Positions 8,381-17,299 of a stretch of 33,265 nt of DNA are shown one piece after another (position 1 is the first letter of the stretch; every line of letters begins with the position of its first letter). Under the pieces are notes generated by a model, which was not told where the DNA came from, did not search any database, and saw only the letters and a list, made by a program, of their open reading frames with translations. Both the position numbers and the translations under genes were made by a program. The DNA comes from a virus. The DNA is taken from positions 1-33,265 of the IMG/VR virus record IMGVR_UViG_3300020129_000381; one strand, given 5' to 3'.

Positions 8381-9058
8381 TTAACCGAATCCCGCCGCCT
8401 TTGCCGCTCCAAGTCCCATGCCTCCGAGAGTGTTGATGGTAGCCAAAGTATTTTGCAGCCAGCCGCTCTTGCCGCCTTCCAGTTGTGTCTGCAAATCTCT
8501 ATTTTGCATTTCCTCTTGGCCTAACTGCTGTCCGGTGTCAATGCCATAAAGCTTCATCAGATTCGATCTGGCTTCTTGCCGTTTTTGTTCCGCCAGTGCC
8601 GCATCGCCCATGTTGATCTGCAATCCGGTCGAGGCCGCCGCACGGCCTTTCGCTCGCGCTGCTTCAGCAAGAGCAGGAGCAAATCCGGCGGCGTTGCGCG
8701 TACGCATGGAATTCAAGCGCGCTTCTCCGCTGGCGCCTGAATTCACTCCACCCAAAGCTTCGTTCCCCGAAGTAATCATGGAAGCTCTCTGGAGGGGAGT
8801 ATATCCAGTGGGGTTTTGCGCATCCTGCACTAAGCCGGGAATGATGGCATTTTCTTCCGTAGTTCCACGGGAACCGTATTGATCCGCTTGCGCTCCCGCT
8901 TGTTTGCCGGACGTCGAAGCAGCTTTCTGCACGCCTCGATCTGCGCGAATCAATATCTCATGGTCGGGAATTTCGTATTGGCCGTCGTGCGAGGCGAGAG
9001 TGAATCGCTGGAGTTCGTCGCTCCAAAGAAATCTCGGGTTGATGGTGATTTTTGCCAT
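8381..9058 (-). CDS. Ala/Gly-rich virion-associated protein (225 aa)
   Basis: Residues 1-40 form a probable beta segment (AKITINPRFLWSDELQRF). The rest is rich in Ala, Gly, Gln and Ser with helical patches (ALAEAARAKGRAAAS) and ends in a glycine-rich hydrophobic tail, NTLGGMGLGAAKAAGFG. The tail resembles small-residue membrane-active regions of podovirus ejection proteins, but no known family is evident. It is the first of three consecutive genes of this composition. The ATG at 9058 is the only clear start, 44 nt after the GNAT-like gene; the ribosome-binding site is weak. Confidence 0.7.
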   Translation of the reverse strand: MAKITINPRFLWSDELQRFTLASHDGQYEIPDHEILIRADRGVQKAASTSGKQAGAQADQYGSRGTTEENAIIPGLVQDAQNPTGYTPLQRASMITSGNEALGGVNSGASGEARLNSMRTRNAAGFAPALAEAARAKGRAAASTGLQINMGDAALAEQKRQEARSNLMKLYGIDTGQQLGQEEMQNRDLQTQLEGGKSGWLQNTLATINTLGGMGLGAAKAAGFG

Positions 9059-9102
9059 ACCGATGGCTCACGCAATCTCCCCGATTTCAGTTGCAAACTA
9101 TA

Positions 9103-9519
9103 TCACAAGTTCAAAGTCCAGCAGACATAAGGTGATTTTTTAAATCCCATGCCTTCCATGCGCTTGGCGAAGCTCTTGTCGATCTCCTCCGGCAGCCAGG
9201 CCGACAATTGCTCTAACCCCAACTTCCACGCCTCCAGCGCGAACCATCCCTTGAACTCCAAAAGCCATTGCCAGCGCTCGTCCGGAGTGCCCACTTCGTG
9301 ATTTAGCAGCAGAAAAAGTTCTCCCTGCATTTTACAGAAAGCCATCATGGCCGGGACGCCTTGGTGCTCGTACACCGCGTTGATGATGAATAACGGATTG
9401 GGCACAGTGCGGCCATCGACTTCGATGTTCAATTGCGGCAAGCATCCTTCGGGAAGTTCATTGGCGCGGTGAATTTCTTTGGCTGTCTCTAAATCTTTTT
9501 CAGTGAACGGTCTGATCAT
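9103..9519 (-). CDS. GNAT-fold acetyltransferase-like protein
   Basis: The 138-aa protein begins MIRPFTEKDLETAKEIHRA, the typical first strand and helix of a GNAT domain (IRPATxxDxxxIxxL), and ends MEGMGFKKSPYVCWTL, like the closing 'GF' strand pair of that fold. The acetyl-CoA pyrophosphate loop (R/Q-x-x-G-x-G/A) is not visible, so it may be non-catalytic or divergent. GNAT-like proteins of this sort occur among virion genes of podoviruses. Its ATG overlaps the stop of the Fn3-like gene by four bases. Confidence 0.65.
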   Translation of the reverse strand: MIRPFTEKDLETAKEIHRANELPEGCLPQLNIEVDGRTVPNPLFIINAVYEHQGVPAMMAFCKMQGELFLLLNHEVGTPDERWQWLLEFKGWFALEAWKLGLEQLSAWLPEEIDKSFAKRMEGMGFKKSPYVCWTLNL

Positions 9520-9995
9520 AGAGCTTTGGGCGTGGTGATTCTGACGGTGGCCGGGCGGTGCAGATTATTTCCGAATCCTTGCCCTGCGGATTGCCCATTT
9601 GCTGGAGCTGTTCCGCTTCCGGTGGACGGGAGCAGCGTCATCTGAAATGTTCCGCCTGGATCTACCGCTGTAGCCCGTTCGCCGCCGAAACGGATCTTGG
9701 AACTTGGTTTTCCACCCGGCAATTGTGAGTAAGAGCGGAAATAAAACTTCTGCGGATTGCCATCGTCATCGAGCGCCGGAAGATTTAGAGGATGCATGGT
9801 CCTGCTGGTTCCCATATGCACGACATGCGGCTGTTTGAACGATGGGTCCGTGTCGTATTCCACAAAATAGTGAATACCGCGGCGCAACTGGCTTTGATCG
9901 TTGATTACCGCATGCACGAGGCCTCCGCTGGCCTTCACGGTCAAACTTTGCGGAGCATCTGGCGGCGGCAGCGTCGCCGAAGGGTCCGCGCCCAC
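9516..9995 (-). CDS. Fibronectin III-like virion protein, main part (downstream of an in-frame TGA)
   Basis: The body of the protein (PQSLTVKASGGLVHAVI, then HYFVEYDTDPSF, then KFYFRSYSQLPGGKPSS) follows the strand pattern of a fibronectin type III domain, ending in a flexible Gly/Ser/Thr/Pro-rich tail. Fn3 domains are common in phage tail and capsid decoration proteins. The only start is a GTG at 9995 with no nearby Shine-Dalgarno. The same reading frame continues upstream, after a single TGA at 10002-10004, into a 36-codon piece that does have a ribosome-binding site. The likely full product is about 198 residues starting at 10112, interrupted by a nonsense codon or made by readthrough. Confidence 0.7.
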   Translation of the reverse strand: MGADPSATLPPPDAPQSLTVKASGGLVHAVINDQSQLRRGIHYFVEYDTDPSFKQPHVVHMGTSRTMHPLNLPALDDDGNPQKFYFRSYSQLPGGKPSSKIRFGGERATAVDPGGTFQMTLLPSTGSGTAPANGQSAGQGFGNNLHRPATVRITTPKAL

Positions 9996-10001
9996 GTTAT
10001 T

Positions 10002-10112
10002 TCAAAGATTGGTGACTCCGGTGGCCAGACGGCCGAGCGCCAGCGCCAGATAGCGCCCAAACTCCGGAAGTTTCTTTATATAGTCGAGTTCTCGATCGAT
10101 ATTGACAGCCAT
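10002..10112 (-). CDS. N-terminal fragment of the Fn3-like protein, ending at an in-frame TGA
   Basis: Thirty-six codons begin at an ATG with AGGTGA just upstream, three bases after the stop of the 1579-aa gene. The peptide, MAVNIDRELDYIKKLPEFG followed by RYLALALGRL, reads as an amphipathic helix and looks like a genuine protein start. The TGA at 10002-10004 is in frame with the downstream Fn3 gene and separated from its GTG by only two codons. Either it is a separate small protein or the two parts form one protein through UGA readthrough or a recent mutation. Confidence 0.55.
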   Translation of the reverse strand: MAVNIDRELDYIKKLPEFGRYLALALGRLATGVTNL

Positions 10113-10115
10113 GCA

Positions 10116-13100
10116 TCACCTGTTGCGGCCGCTGTACGGAGCAAAGCCCGAAGTGCTCATCAGCATGGTCATTCCCGACAAAGTATAAGCCGAACCGACG
10201 CATTGCGCGATGAATTCGATGAACAAACGGTTGGCTTCCTCGTCGAGAGGCACTTCCGCATCGCCAAAAGTTGAAACTGGGAACGTCAGATCCGGCAAAA
10301 GTCTGCGCGTGCCAGCTCCGTCAACGTAATTGTTGTGCGCGACGATGCCGAAGCTACCCTGGCCGTCGATAATCAGCGTCATGGTGTCGTAGCCGCAGCG
10401 CAGCACGCCAACATTCTGCGCTTGAGCGTCGGAACGCGGCAAAAACGATGAAGTGATGTAGCGCTCGGAGAATGGCGAGCCGTCATCCTCCAAAAGTCCT
10501 TCGATTAACTGGAAAATCTTGCCGTTTCCGTCTGAATTGCCCACAAACACCGGAGCAGTGTTGTCAGAACGGGTCAGAAACGCCGCGGAAGGCGCTTTAA
10601 TGGTCCACAAGGCCCATTTGCGGGTGATTTCCGAGGCCAAAAGCTTGCCTGAATAGCTGCGATGCACTCCCACCGAGGAAGACAGGGCGCTGGCCGTGTT
10701 TAATTGCTTGTAATTCAGCTCCAGAATCACATTGGGCGTGGTCGGAGCCGGATCGTCCGGAATCACTCCCGCCGGCAACCATGTTCCGCGCTGCACATTG
10801 CCGTAAGCGTCGAGCCAGTAAGTTTTTAGAGGCACGCCAAAGAGAATTCTGCGGTTGATGATGTCGTTCAGCGTCCAGATGGTGTGCTCGAAGTCCCAGT
10901 TGATCTTGTTCCAGATGGATTGAATCTCTTCAGAAAGTTTTACTGGCTCTCCTCCGTCGTAAATGTAGGCTCCCGGCTGTCCCGCAAGGATCGCCCAATC
11001 CTCTCCGGAGTTTGGCTGGTCGATAGCCGTGGTGATTCCGTAGACGCTGGTGGTTCCAATCGATTGCGACACGGTGCGCACGCCCCATCCGGCATCGGCA
11101 ACCACAGGTTCCGTGGTTCCATTGTCGGCCGTCGAGAACAGCGAATTCACTTTGCCCATGTAGAACGTATCGAACTCCACGAAACAGCTCTTGATCGGCT
11201 GCGAATTCTGCGCGGGCTTGATCACTCCGGTGAGGCGGTCGAAAGCTTCAAAATTCTGCGCGTAAGAGAAGATCACCTGCGTATGCAGATTCGGCGCTTC
11301 GGTCGGGAAGGCCTCTTCTCGATCGAGCGTCACCACCGCGCCATCCGGAATATTCTGCGCCCAGATGCGCAGCAGCAGATCCTGGGGAACCGGAGCCAGC
11401 ATGGTGGTGAGCAATGTTCCACTGAAGAGTTGCATGCGTGTAGTCAAGCTCGATAGCGGAAGAGAGAACGTTCCAAGCGCCGTATGCAGCAGCGGACTGT
11501 AGAGATCGATGATCAGATTGCCAGAAGCTACCAATGCAGAGACTGCGGCCGTCACGCGCACGCTGTAAGTCGTCGACGCGTTGATGATATCCACGAGGAA
11601 TTCATCTTTGTAGGCGGGCTGCGAGATCATTCCGTAAACCGCTTGCGGCGACCCGGTCGAATTAGTGATCTGATACGCATTACCAAAGATTGGCGACGTC
11701 ACCACACTTCCGCCTGCGCCGTTTGCCGGATCTACCGTCCAGCCCAGCGGGTAAGTCTGCCCTCCGGCGCCTCCTCCGACTCCACCGTCAAAAGAATGAT
11801 TGCGGAAATTGAATACCTTGTTCTGTTCTCCGATGGCCGCAAGACGCTGTGCTCCGGAGTACGGAACTAGGGCTGTGCATGAACCCAACTCGTAGCACGC
11901 GAACAGATTGTTTCCCTGAATATCGATTTCGTCGGCCGCCAGCAGCACTTCATCTGAGAACGACAGCACGACGTTGGTGGTGGTGTTATCCATCACCCAG
12001 GTGGAATCGTTGGTGATTTTCTGTCCGGTAATCGGATCGGTGACGAAGACCGGATCCGGAATGTTGTAAAACTGTCCGCCATTGGCTCCGGTGAAGTGGA
12101 TTACCCGTGCGATGACATTCTCCGGACCGGGAGAAAGATTGGACACCGCGATTCCTGTAGATCCGACGATGATATCAGCCGTGGCGATAGGCGAAGGCTG
12201 AGTCAAGAAACCATTGCGCGTCAGGAACGAGTAGCAAAGCTTGCGAATGCCGAAGGCGAAGATTCCCGCAACCACCACGGTGCCTATGCCTGCGATATTT
12301 CCTACGGGCTGGCCGGGCTCGAACTTGAAAATGGTTCCAGCCACGATTCCCGTGCCACTCTCCGCAGCCGATGGAATGTCAGGACTCACCAGAGAGATCG
12401 AGAAGACTCCCGGGCTGGTCGAGGTGATGGTGGCATTGGAGACGTTGAAGATTCCGCCGCCATTGAGCGTTTCACCCACAGTCACTTTCGATCCGATGGC
12501 CGGCGTTGCCCCAGAGATCACGATATATCCGTAGGTCGCAATATTTCCTGCGAGCACGGTCGAAGTGATCTGCAACTGCGCGGCGTTCGTCGAGTCGGTC
12601 ACCAACCAACTGCCATCGTATCCGGCCGCAGGAGATCCTCCAGTTCCCGCAATTTCCATGGTGCTGCCGATCTGCATGTTGGGAATAGGCAGAGTCGAAG
12701 TAAGCGTGGCGGTGGTGACCTGATAATTTCCGTCCGGAGCGTTAGCCTCGATGTGGTCGGCCTGATTCACGAACTGGCTCACAGGCACCTGCACCGTGAA
12801 GTACCAGCGACCGAAGGTAGCTCCCGGGGGGATGCCCTCGCCAACGCTAGTTACAGTGTAGTTAGCATCGATTAACTGGCCATTGAACTGGTTATTCGGA
12901 TTAGCCGTGTCCGCGCCGGAAATAGTTACTCCCACGCCAACCTTAAGGTCCGGATCATTGGTGGCCGAAGGCCCAGGAGGCGAAGAGCGCCCCCAGTAAA
13001 CTGTCAACACGTTTCCTGCGGCGGTGCTGCCAGGTCCAGCGGACCACAGGAACCCTGAAATATGCCCGGGATTTTCCGGATCGCTTTTCACCGTTGGCTG

Positions 13101-14855
13101 GGTGATGCTGGCAATTGGAATGGTGCCGCCAACATTCGATCCTGTTCCGGTCGGAGGAGCGCCTGGCCCGACCTGCGAGAGTCGATCAAAATTCGGCGGA
13201 GAATAAACTCGCGGGATATCCGTTCCATTCACCAGATCCGAAATAGCGATGTACTCGCGGTTATCGAGCGTTGCGCTCTGCGCGAAACTGTCCGGAAATA
13301 TATTCGAGAACAGCGGCGCCAGAAGATTTGGAGCGTTGATGGCGTCTTCCTTGTACATGACGCCATTGCTTCCCAAAACAAGAGAAGTAAGTTCTCCTCC
13401 CGTTTCAGAAAAGGATTTCATGTAGTTGACGTCGGGAGGCGGATCGGGAACCGAGAAAGCCACCAGAACTTCAACGCTGACAGTGAACGTGACCAGTTCA
13501 CCGCCCGGTGCCTGCGCCACGATATTCACCGTGAAGTTAGGATCATTGAGCAGCGCCGCGGTCAATTGATCCGTGGTAAATCCCCACAGGTCCGTCGGCG
13601 AGCCAAGTGTGACGGTTCCAGAGACCAGCGGCATCTGCACTGTTTTGATGTCCGGAGAAAGAGTTCCGTCCGGTAATTGCAGTTGCACCAGAAGTTCAGC
13701 ATCCGGAGGCTGGGCGCTCTGGCTTCCGGTGAGTTCGACCTCGACGCCAAGAATCGGCAATCCGGTAGGAGCATCGATGATGGTATATGTGGATCCGCAG
13801 CCTGAAGCGATTTGCCCTTGCGGAACATCGACAGGAATATTCAAAGCAAAATTGGTGGCCTGCAAAGTCTGAGAAAGCGGACTACCGCCTCCACCGCAGT
13901 CGTGAGTAACCGGAAACGACATATTCTTCATCGCCACTTGCGTCGTACCGCCACCAGCTACTCCGTGATAATTACCTCCGTAAGTCCCTGCGGGACTGTG
14001 AAAGTCGGAAGTGTCTGGACTAACGTAGTGAGCGGTGATTAAACTTCCGCTTACTCCAGGGGTCGTTCCTAGGTTTGTATAGTCTGGGTCAGTTTGGGCA
14101 TCCCGTGGACTCAATAGAAAACTCATCACAAATTCCGTAGCAAGAGTGGTAATTGGAGGTCCGCTGTACGGAGTCGGCGGCGGTCCAGGTTCTGTAAACA
14201 CACCTTCATTCAAATGCGATACGGTGGGAAGTATTCCGCGAATCACTGTACCGATCACAGTCTGTTCTACTTCTATGACCGGATGATTATAGGTGACCGA
14301 GAATGAATAGGCTCCGCCTGCGGCAACCGCTGCTGTCAACGGGCCGCTGAAAACCTGAAGAATTTCTCCGACGGCGACCAGCCTAGTGCCTATTTGAGAA
14401 AAGATCGTTCCCAAACTATCGGTAATCCCAATGCAAGCGGTGTCTGCATGAAATAAAGTCCCAGTCTGAATATAAAAAAACACCACATCATTTACCTTCA
14501 TCTCGTTTACGAGAGGTGAAATGACGTCCGATGCGACATTTCCTATGAAGCTCGGACTGCTGGGACCAGAAATGCTATACGCGATCAGTGGACAGAGACC
14601 TGCTTGGTTCAGCGTGACGCTGCCGCCGCTCCATGACACTCCGGCTGGTCCCACCGATTGCGTGAATCCTGCGTTCGATTCAAAAGCATCTTCAGGAAAA
14701 GTGAATGCACTGCGCTTCACCGGGCGAGGTCCAACCGCGCCGACCACATAGTCGACGTTGATGGCCCGGGGAGAAGCGCCCTGCGGCAACCCTTCCGGCG
14801 AGGCTTCAGTGAACAGCCCGGCGAAGAGCTCCTGTGCTGTCTTGATCTGCGGCAT
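10116..14855 (-). CDS. Giant beta-rich tail protein, nozzle/receptor-like (1579 aa)
   Basis: The N-terminus QELFAGLFTEASPEGLPQGA, followed by SPRAINVDYVVGAVGPRP, looks like a virion docking segment. The bulk consists of Ser/Thr/Gly/Val-rich beta-strands with recurring Ig-like or beta-helix-like modules, for example GSKVTVGETLNGGGIFNVSN and NYTVTSVGEG. The C-terminus contains a propeller-like region near WALWTIKAPSAAF and ends FAPYSGRNR. Following the adaptor and fibre genes, it may be the tail nozzle/hub or a receptor-binding component of a short tail; this rests on position and composition. The Fn3-like gene starts three bases after its stop. Confidence 0.7.
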   Translation of the reverse strand: MPQIKTAQELFAGLFTEASPEGLPQGASPRAINVDYVVGAVGPRPVKRSAFTFPEDAFESNAGFTQSVGPAGVSWSGGSVTLNQAGLCPLIAYSISGPSSPSFIGNVASDVISPLVNEMKVNDVVFFYIQTGTLFHADTACIGITDSLGTIFSQIGTRLVAVGEILQVFSGPLTAAVAAGGAYSFSVTYNHPVIEVEQTVIGTVIRGILPTVSHLNEGVFTEPGPPPTPYSGPPITTLATEFVMSFLLSPRDAQTDPDYTNLGTTPGVSGSLITAHYVSPDTSDFHSPAGTYGGNYHGVAGGGTTQVAMKNMSFPVTHDCGGGGSPLSQTLQATNFALNIPVDVPQGQIASGCGSTYTIIDAPTGLPILGVEVELTGSQSAQPPDAELLVQLQLPDGTLSPDIKTVQMPLVSGTVTLGSPTDLWGFTTDQLTAALLNDPNFTVNIVAQAPGGELVTFTVSVEVLVAFSVPDPPPDVNYMKSFSETGGELTSLVLGSNGVMYKEDAINAPNLLAPLFSNIFPDSFAQSATLDNREYIAISDLVNGTDIPRVYSPPNFDRLSQVGPGAPPTGTGSNVGGTIPIASITQPTVKSDPENPGHISGFLWSAGPGSTAAGNVLTVYWGRSSPPGPSATNDPDLKVGVGVTISGADTANPNNQFNGQLIDANYTVTSVGEGIPPGATFGRWYFTVQVPVSQFVNQADHIEANAPDGNYQVTTATLTSTLPIPNMQIGSTMEIAGTGGSPAAGYDGSWLVTDSTNAAQLQITSTVLAGNIATYGYIVISGATPAIGSKVTVGETLNGGGIFNVSNATITSTSPGVFSISLVSPDIPSAAESGTGIVAGTIFKFEPGQPVGNIAGIGTVVVAGIFAFGIRKLCYSFLTRNGFLTQPSPIATADIIVGSTGIAVSNLSPGPENVIARVIHFTGANGGQFYNIPDPVFVTDPITGQKITNDSTWVMDNTTTNVVLSFSDEVLLAADEIDIQGNNLFACYELGSCTALVPYSGAQRLAAIGEQNKVFNFRNHSFDGGVGGGAGGQTYPLGWTVDPANGAGGSVVTSPIFGNAYQITNSTGSPQAVYGMISQPAYKDEFLVDIINASTTYSVRVTAAVSALVASGNLIIDLYSPLLHTALGTFSLPLSSLTTRMQLFSGTLLTTMLAPVPQDLLLRIWAQNIPDGAVVTLDREEAFPTEAPNLHTQVIFSYAQNFEAFDRLTGVIKPAQNSQPIKSCFVEFDTFYMGKVNSLFSTADNGTTEPVVADAGWGVRTVSQSIGTTSVYGITTAIDQPNSGEDWAILAGQPGAYIYDGGEPVKLSEEIQSIWNKINWDFEHTIWTLNDIINRRILFGVPLKTYWLDAYGNVQRGTWLPAGVIPDDPAPTTPNVILELNYKQLNTASALSSSVGVHRSYSGKLLASEITRKWALWTIKAPSAAFLTRSDNTAPVFVGNSDGNGKIFQLIEGLLEDDGSPFSERYITSSFLPRSDAQAQNVGVLRCGYDTMTLIIDGQGSFGIVAHNNYVDGAGTRRLLPDLTFPVSTFGDAEVPLDEEANRLFIEFIAQCVGSAYTLSGMTMLMSTSGFAPYSGRNR

Positions 14856-14867
14856 AGGCTCCCGCGA

Positions 14868-15248
14868 TTAGATAGAAGCGTTGCGCTTGACGACGGCCAC
14901 GAAGTTGATCACTTCGTTCTGCAGCGTGACGTTGTCGATGGTGCTGGGCAACTGCTGCAGCGGCGCGGCTGTCGTGAGAGAGCCCGTGGGCGGAACCTGC
15001 AAGCCCATGGCTTTCCCGGTCAGAGGCTGGCGCTGCCAGATGTATCCACTGCCCACATCCGAAGTCAGCAGCACGCGTGCGATGACGCCTGTCGCTTCCG
15101 GAAGAGCCAGAATGACGGAGTCGAGTGGAATGCCGCCCACCGGATAATTTCCGGTTCCGACGATAGTCATGCGTCCGGAAAGAGTGGTCGTCTTCTGATC
15201 GTTGCTGGCCATGTAATTGGCGGCGGTAATTGAAAATGAAAGCGGCAT
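14868..15248 (-). CDS. Small beta-rich virion protein (126 aa)
   Basis: The start is the internal ATG at 15248, chosen because AGGAG lies nine bases upstream; an upstream extension would be Arg-rich and unlike the rest. The product (MPLSFSITAANYMASNDQKT, later DSVILALPEATGVIARVLL) consists of alternating hydrophobic strands and ends in NFVAVVKRNASI. I do not recognise it. Position between the fibre and the giant tail protein suggests a tail or decoration component. It has a private leader containing a perfect inverted repeat. Confidence 0.75.
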   Translation of the reverse strand: MPLSFSITAANYMASNDQKTTTLSGRMTIVGTGNYPVGGIPLDSVILALPEATGVIARVLLTSDVGSGYIWQRQPLTGKAMGLQVPPTGSLTTAAPLQQLPSTIDNVTLQNEVINFVAVVKRNASI

Positions 15249-15267
15249 TCTTTTTCTCCTAGTCTGC

Positions 15268-15283
15268 CGATGCCTTGGCATCG
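15268..15283. repeat. Perfect inverted repeat in the leader of the 126-aa gene
   Basis: CGATGCC-AA-GGCATCG on the minus strand gives a 7-bp stem with a 2-base spacer, about ten bases before the AGGAG ribosome-binding site. There is no T-run after it, so it is not an intrinsic terminator. It could be an mRNA hairpin tuning translation or a protein-binding palindrome. Confidence 0.5.
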
Positions 15284-15339
15284 CGCCAGCTGTGTTGATG
15301 GAATCCTGCGCTGGTCAGGCCGCGTGCCCGTGCCGTACC

Positions 15340-16356
15340 CTAAACCAAAGTCGTATTACCGGGCGTAACCGCACGCCACAAATTTCCCGATGAAAGCTTG
15401 AACCCCTGAATGGTCACGTTGTTGGCGCCTGTATCGACCGAAGCGCCGCCTCGTGTGTTGGCTGGCCAAGCGAAGGCGTGGCCTCCAGCGCCATCCTGCG
15501 CCACGGCAATCCAGATGACTTGTCCTGCGGTGCCATTGGTGATCGTTCCGAAATTAGCGTCTCCGGTAAGCGTAAGAGAAAAAGCATTCGACAACGAAGC
15601 ATCGAAGACCGGAGAGCCGGCGTTGAAAGCGACCGAAACATCCAGAGGGAAATCCGGAGGGAAGATTCTCCGCGCCGTGACTGGACCTGCGCCGCCGGAA
15701 ACCGGACCCGCCAGAAACAGATTGGCGTTCTGATTGGTGAAGTTGATGGTCAGCGTAATCGTTCCACTGGTGGTGATCGGGCTTCCGCTGACGGATCCCG
15801 AAAGCAGCGAACTAAGCGACTGCGAGATGGCCACGCTGGTGACTGAGCCGCTGCCGACACCTGCTGCGGTAAGAATATCGGTAAGCAGTTTGAATGTCGG
15901 CGCGGCAGCAGGCCCCGAAAGCGGTCCAGCCCACACAGTAAGAATATTCTGCAGCGCTTTACTTAAGCCAAGAGTTCCGTTGGTGATGATCGGCGAGCCG
16001 CTGATTGTAAACTCAGGCGGCACAGTCATAGCCACACTAGTAACCGTGCCCGATCCAGCGCCGGAGGAAAGAATCAGAACATCGGGAATGATGATTGTCT
16101 CGATGCGCTGCAGCGTGTCGTAAATCACCAGCGTGTACAGCCCTGGATTTGCGTAGAAATCGAAATTGCCGTTGCCGTCGCTGATGACTGGATTTGCGCC
16201 GGGAGTCGCTCCACTGCTGTCGGTGAACAATGTAGCCAGCGGCGAAGGCGGAATGATCGAAGTGTTTGCTGGCTGCGTGCAGACGTAGATCAGCACGCCA
16301 TCGATAGCATTGCCTACCGCGGACTGGATCTGATTCTGATAACGGGTAGCGCTCAC
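15340..16356 (-). CDS. Tail fibre protein with GSG-x-VTSVA repeats (338 aa)
   Basis: Residues about 1-95 (RYQNQIQSAVGNAIDGVLIY, then GNFDFYANPGLYTLVIYD) form a beta-sandwich-like attachment domain. Two tandem modules follow, each GSG-T/S-VTSVA, SGSPI-T-GT, N-L/I, GP-L/V-SG-A-P, near residues 97-160 and 165-230; such modules are common in phage fibres. The C-terminal region (DANFGTITNGTAGQVIWIAV, then SGNLWRAVTPGNTTLV) is Gly/Asn-rich and beta-stranded, as expected for a receptor-facing tip. It is coupled to the adaptor gene by an ATGA overlap. Fibre identity is well supported by repeats and context; receptor is unknown. Confidence 0.8.
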   Translation of the reverse strand: MSATRYQNQIQSAVGNAIDGVLIYVCTQPANTSIIPPSPLATLFTDSSGATPGANPVISDGNGNFDFYANPGLYTLVIYDTLQRIETIIIPDVLILSSGAGSGTVTSVAMTVPPEFTISGSPIITNGTLGLSKALQNILTVWAGPLSGPAAAPTFKLLTDILTAAGVGSGSVTSVAISQSLSSLLSGSVSGSPITTSGTITLTINFTNQNANLFLAGPVSGGAGPVTARRIFPPDFPLDVSVAFNAGSPVFDASLSNAFSLTLTGDANFGTITNGTAGQVIWIAVAQDGAGGHAFAWPANTRGGASVDTGANNVTIQGFKLSSGNLWRAVTPGNTTLV

Positions 16357-17186
16357 TGGACTAAGCCCCCGATACCGCCCATCTGTCCGGTGTCAGCACC
16401 ATCGCCCTGGCCCGATCCGCCGCCACCGTAACTGGGTCTGCGGCGGTTGATGCCTTGTTGCTGGCGCACGTACGCTTCGGCCATCCCTTGTATCGCAGCA
16501 TCAGCCGCTTTTTCCTTGGCGGCAATCAATCCAGGTTCGCCGTTATTTCTTTCCGCGTAAAGTTGCGCCATCTTGTTGGCTATAGCGCTCTTGCAATCTT
16601 GAACATGGATGATGGTCGTCGTGAAATCCTCCGGCAAAGTATTTAAAGGCAATTGCCCTGAGACATAGCGGAACATCAGATCCATTGTTTGCAGCGAACC
16701 GTTCAGGCGGATCTCGTAGTTGATCCATTCCCACTGCCCGAAAAACTGTTGCGGGAAAGAAGAGATCAGTCCTTCCTGCGCTTCACTCATGCGTGCGAAA
16801 GGTAGTTGTGTCCCACTGACTCTCTGCTGCAACACGAGCGGCTGCATCAGATCGCCGGGAAGTTTCTTGGTTCCGTGCATGGTCTGGCCGTCGAAGTATC
16901 CGTCAAACCCTACGCGCACGTTGACTGCTGGTTCGTTGATGGCTTGCGGTGGAATCTGGTAGATAATGACGTTGTCGCGAATCGGAAATGTCACGCCTTC
17001 GTTGCGCAGCGCACGATTCATCCAATCCAATGCCTCATTCAGAAAAGGAAGAGTGAATGGCGAATCGTTGGTGAAGATGCGGCCCTGCTGCCCCCCGACG
17101 CCGGAGAAAGTATCACGCGACATCGATCTCACTAACTGCATGATCTGGTCGAGCGTCGGGAAGAGCTGTGGTTGTCCAATGGGCAT
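16353..17186 (-). CDS. Head-tail adaptor-like protein (277 aa)
   Basis: The start at 17186 is set by AAGGAG eight bases upstream; upstream codons to a GTG at 17252 are probably untranslated leader. The N-terminal part (MPIGQPQLFPTLDQIMQLVR, then LPFLNEALDWMNRALRNEG) is helical, like phage head-completion/adaptor proteins, and is followed by beta segments (VRVGFDGYFDG, INYEIRLNGSLQTMDLMFRY), a C-terminal helix and a Gly-rich tail. Position between head genes and fibre supports a connector role. The family is not identified with certainty. A small hairpin (CGACG-AAG-CGTCG, 17210-17222) lies in its leader. Confidence 0.65.
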   Translation of the reverse strand: MPIGQPQLFPTLDQIMQLVRSMSRDTFSGVGGQQGRIFTNDSPFTLPFLNEALDWMNRALRNEGVTFPIRDNVIIYQIPPQAINEPAVNVRVGFDGYFDGQTMHGTKKLPGDLMQPLVLQQRVSGTQLPFARMSEAQEGLISSFPQQFFGQWEWINYEIRLNGSLQTMDLMFRYVSGQLPLNTLPEDFTTTIIHVQDCKSAIANKMAQLYAERNNGEPGLIAAKEKAADAAIQGMAEAYVRQQQGINRRRPSYGGGGSGQGDGADTGQMGGIGGLVQ

Positions 17187-17299
17187 TGCTAAACTCCTTG
17201 GGAGCGCACCGACGCTTCGTCGAATCGGGGTTGCTCCACTTACTGAATCCACACAGCAAGTGGACCGACGATGTACGACGAGCGCCCCCCAGAAGAACG

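Noticed and set aside
12096-12875. Plus-strand open frame of 259 codons
   Set aside because: Antisense to the 1579-aa beta-rich gene; Arg/Ser/His-rich shadow composition.
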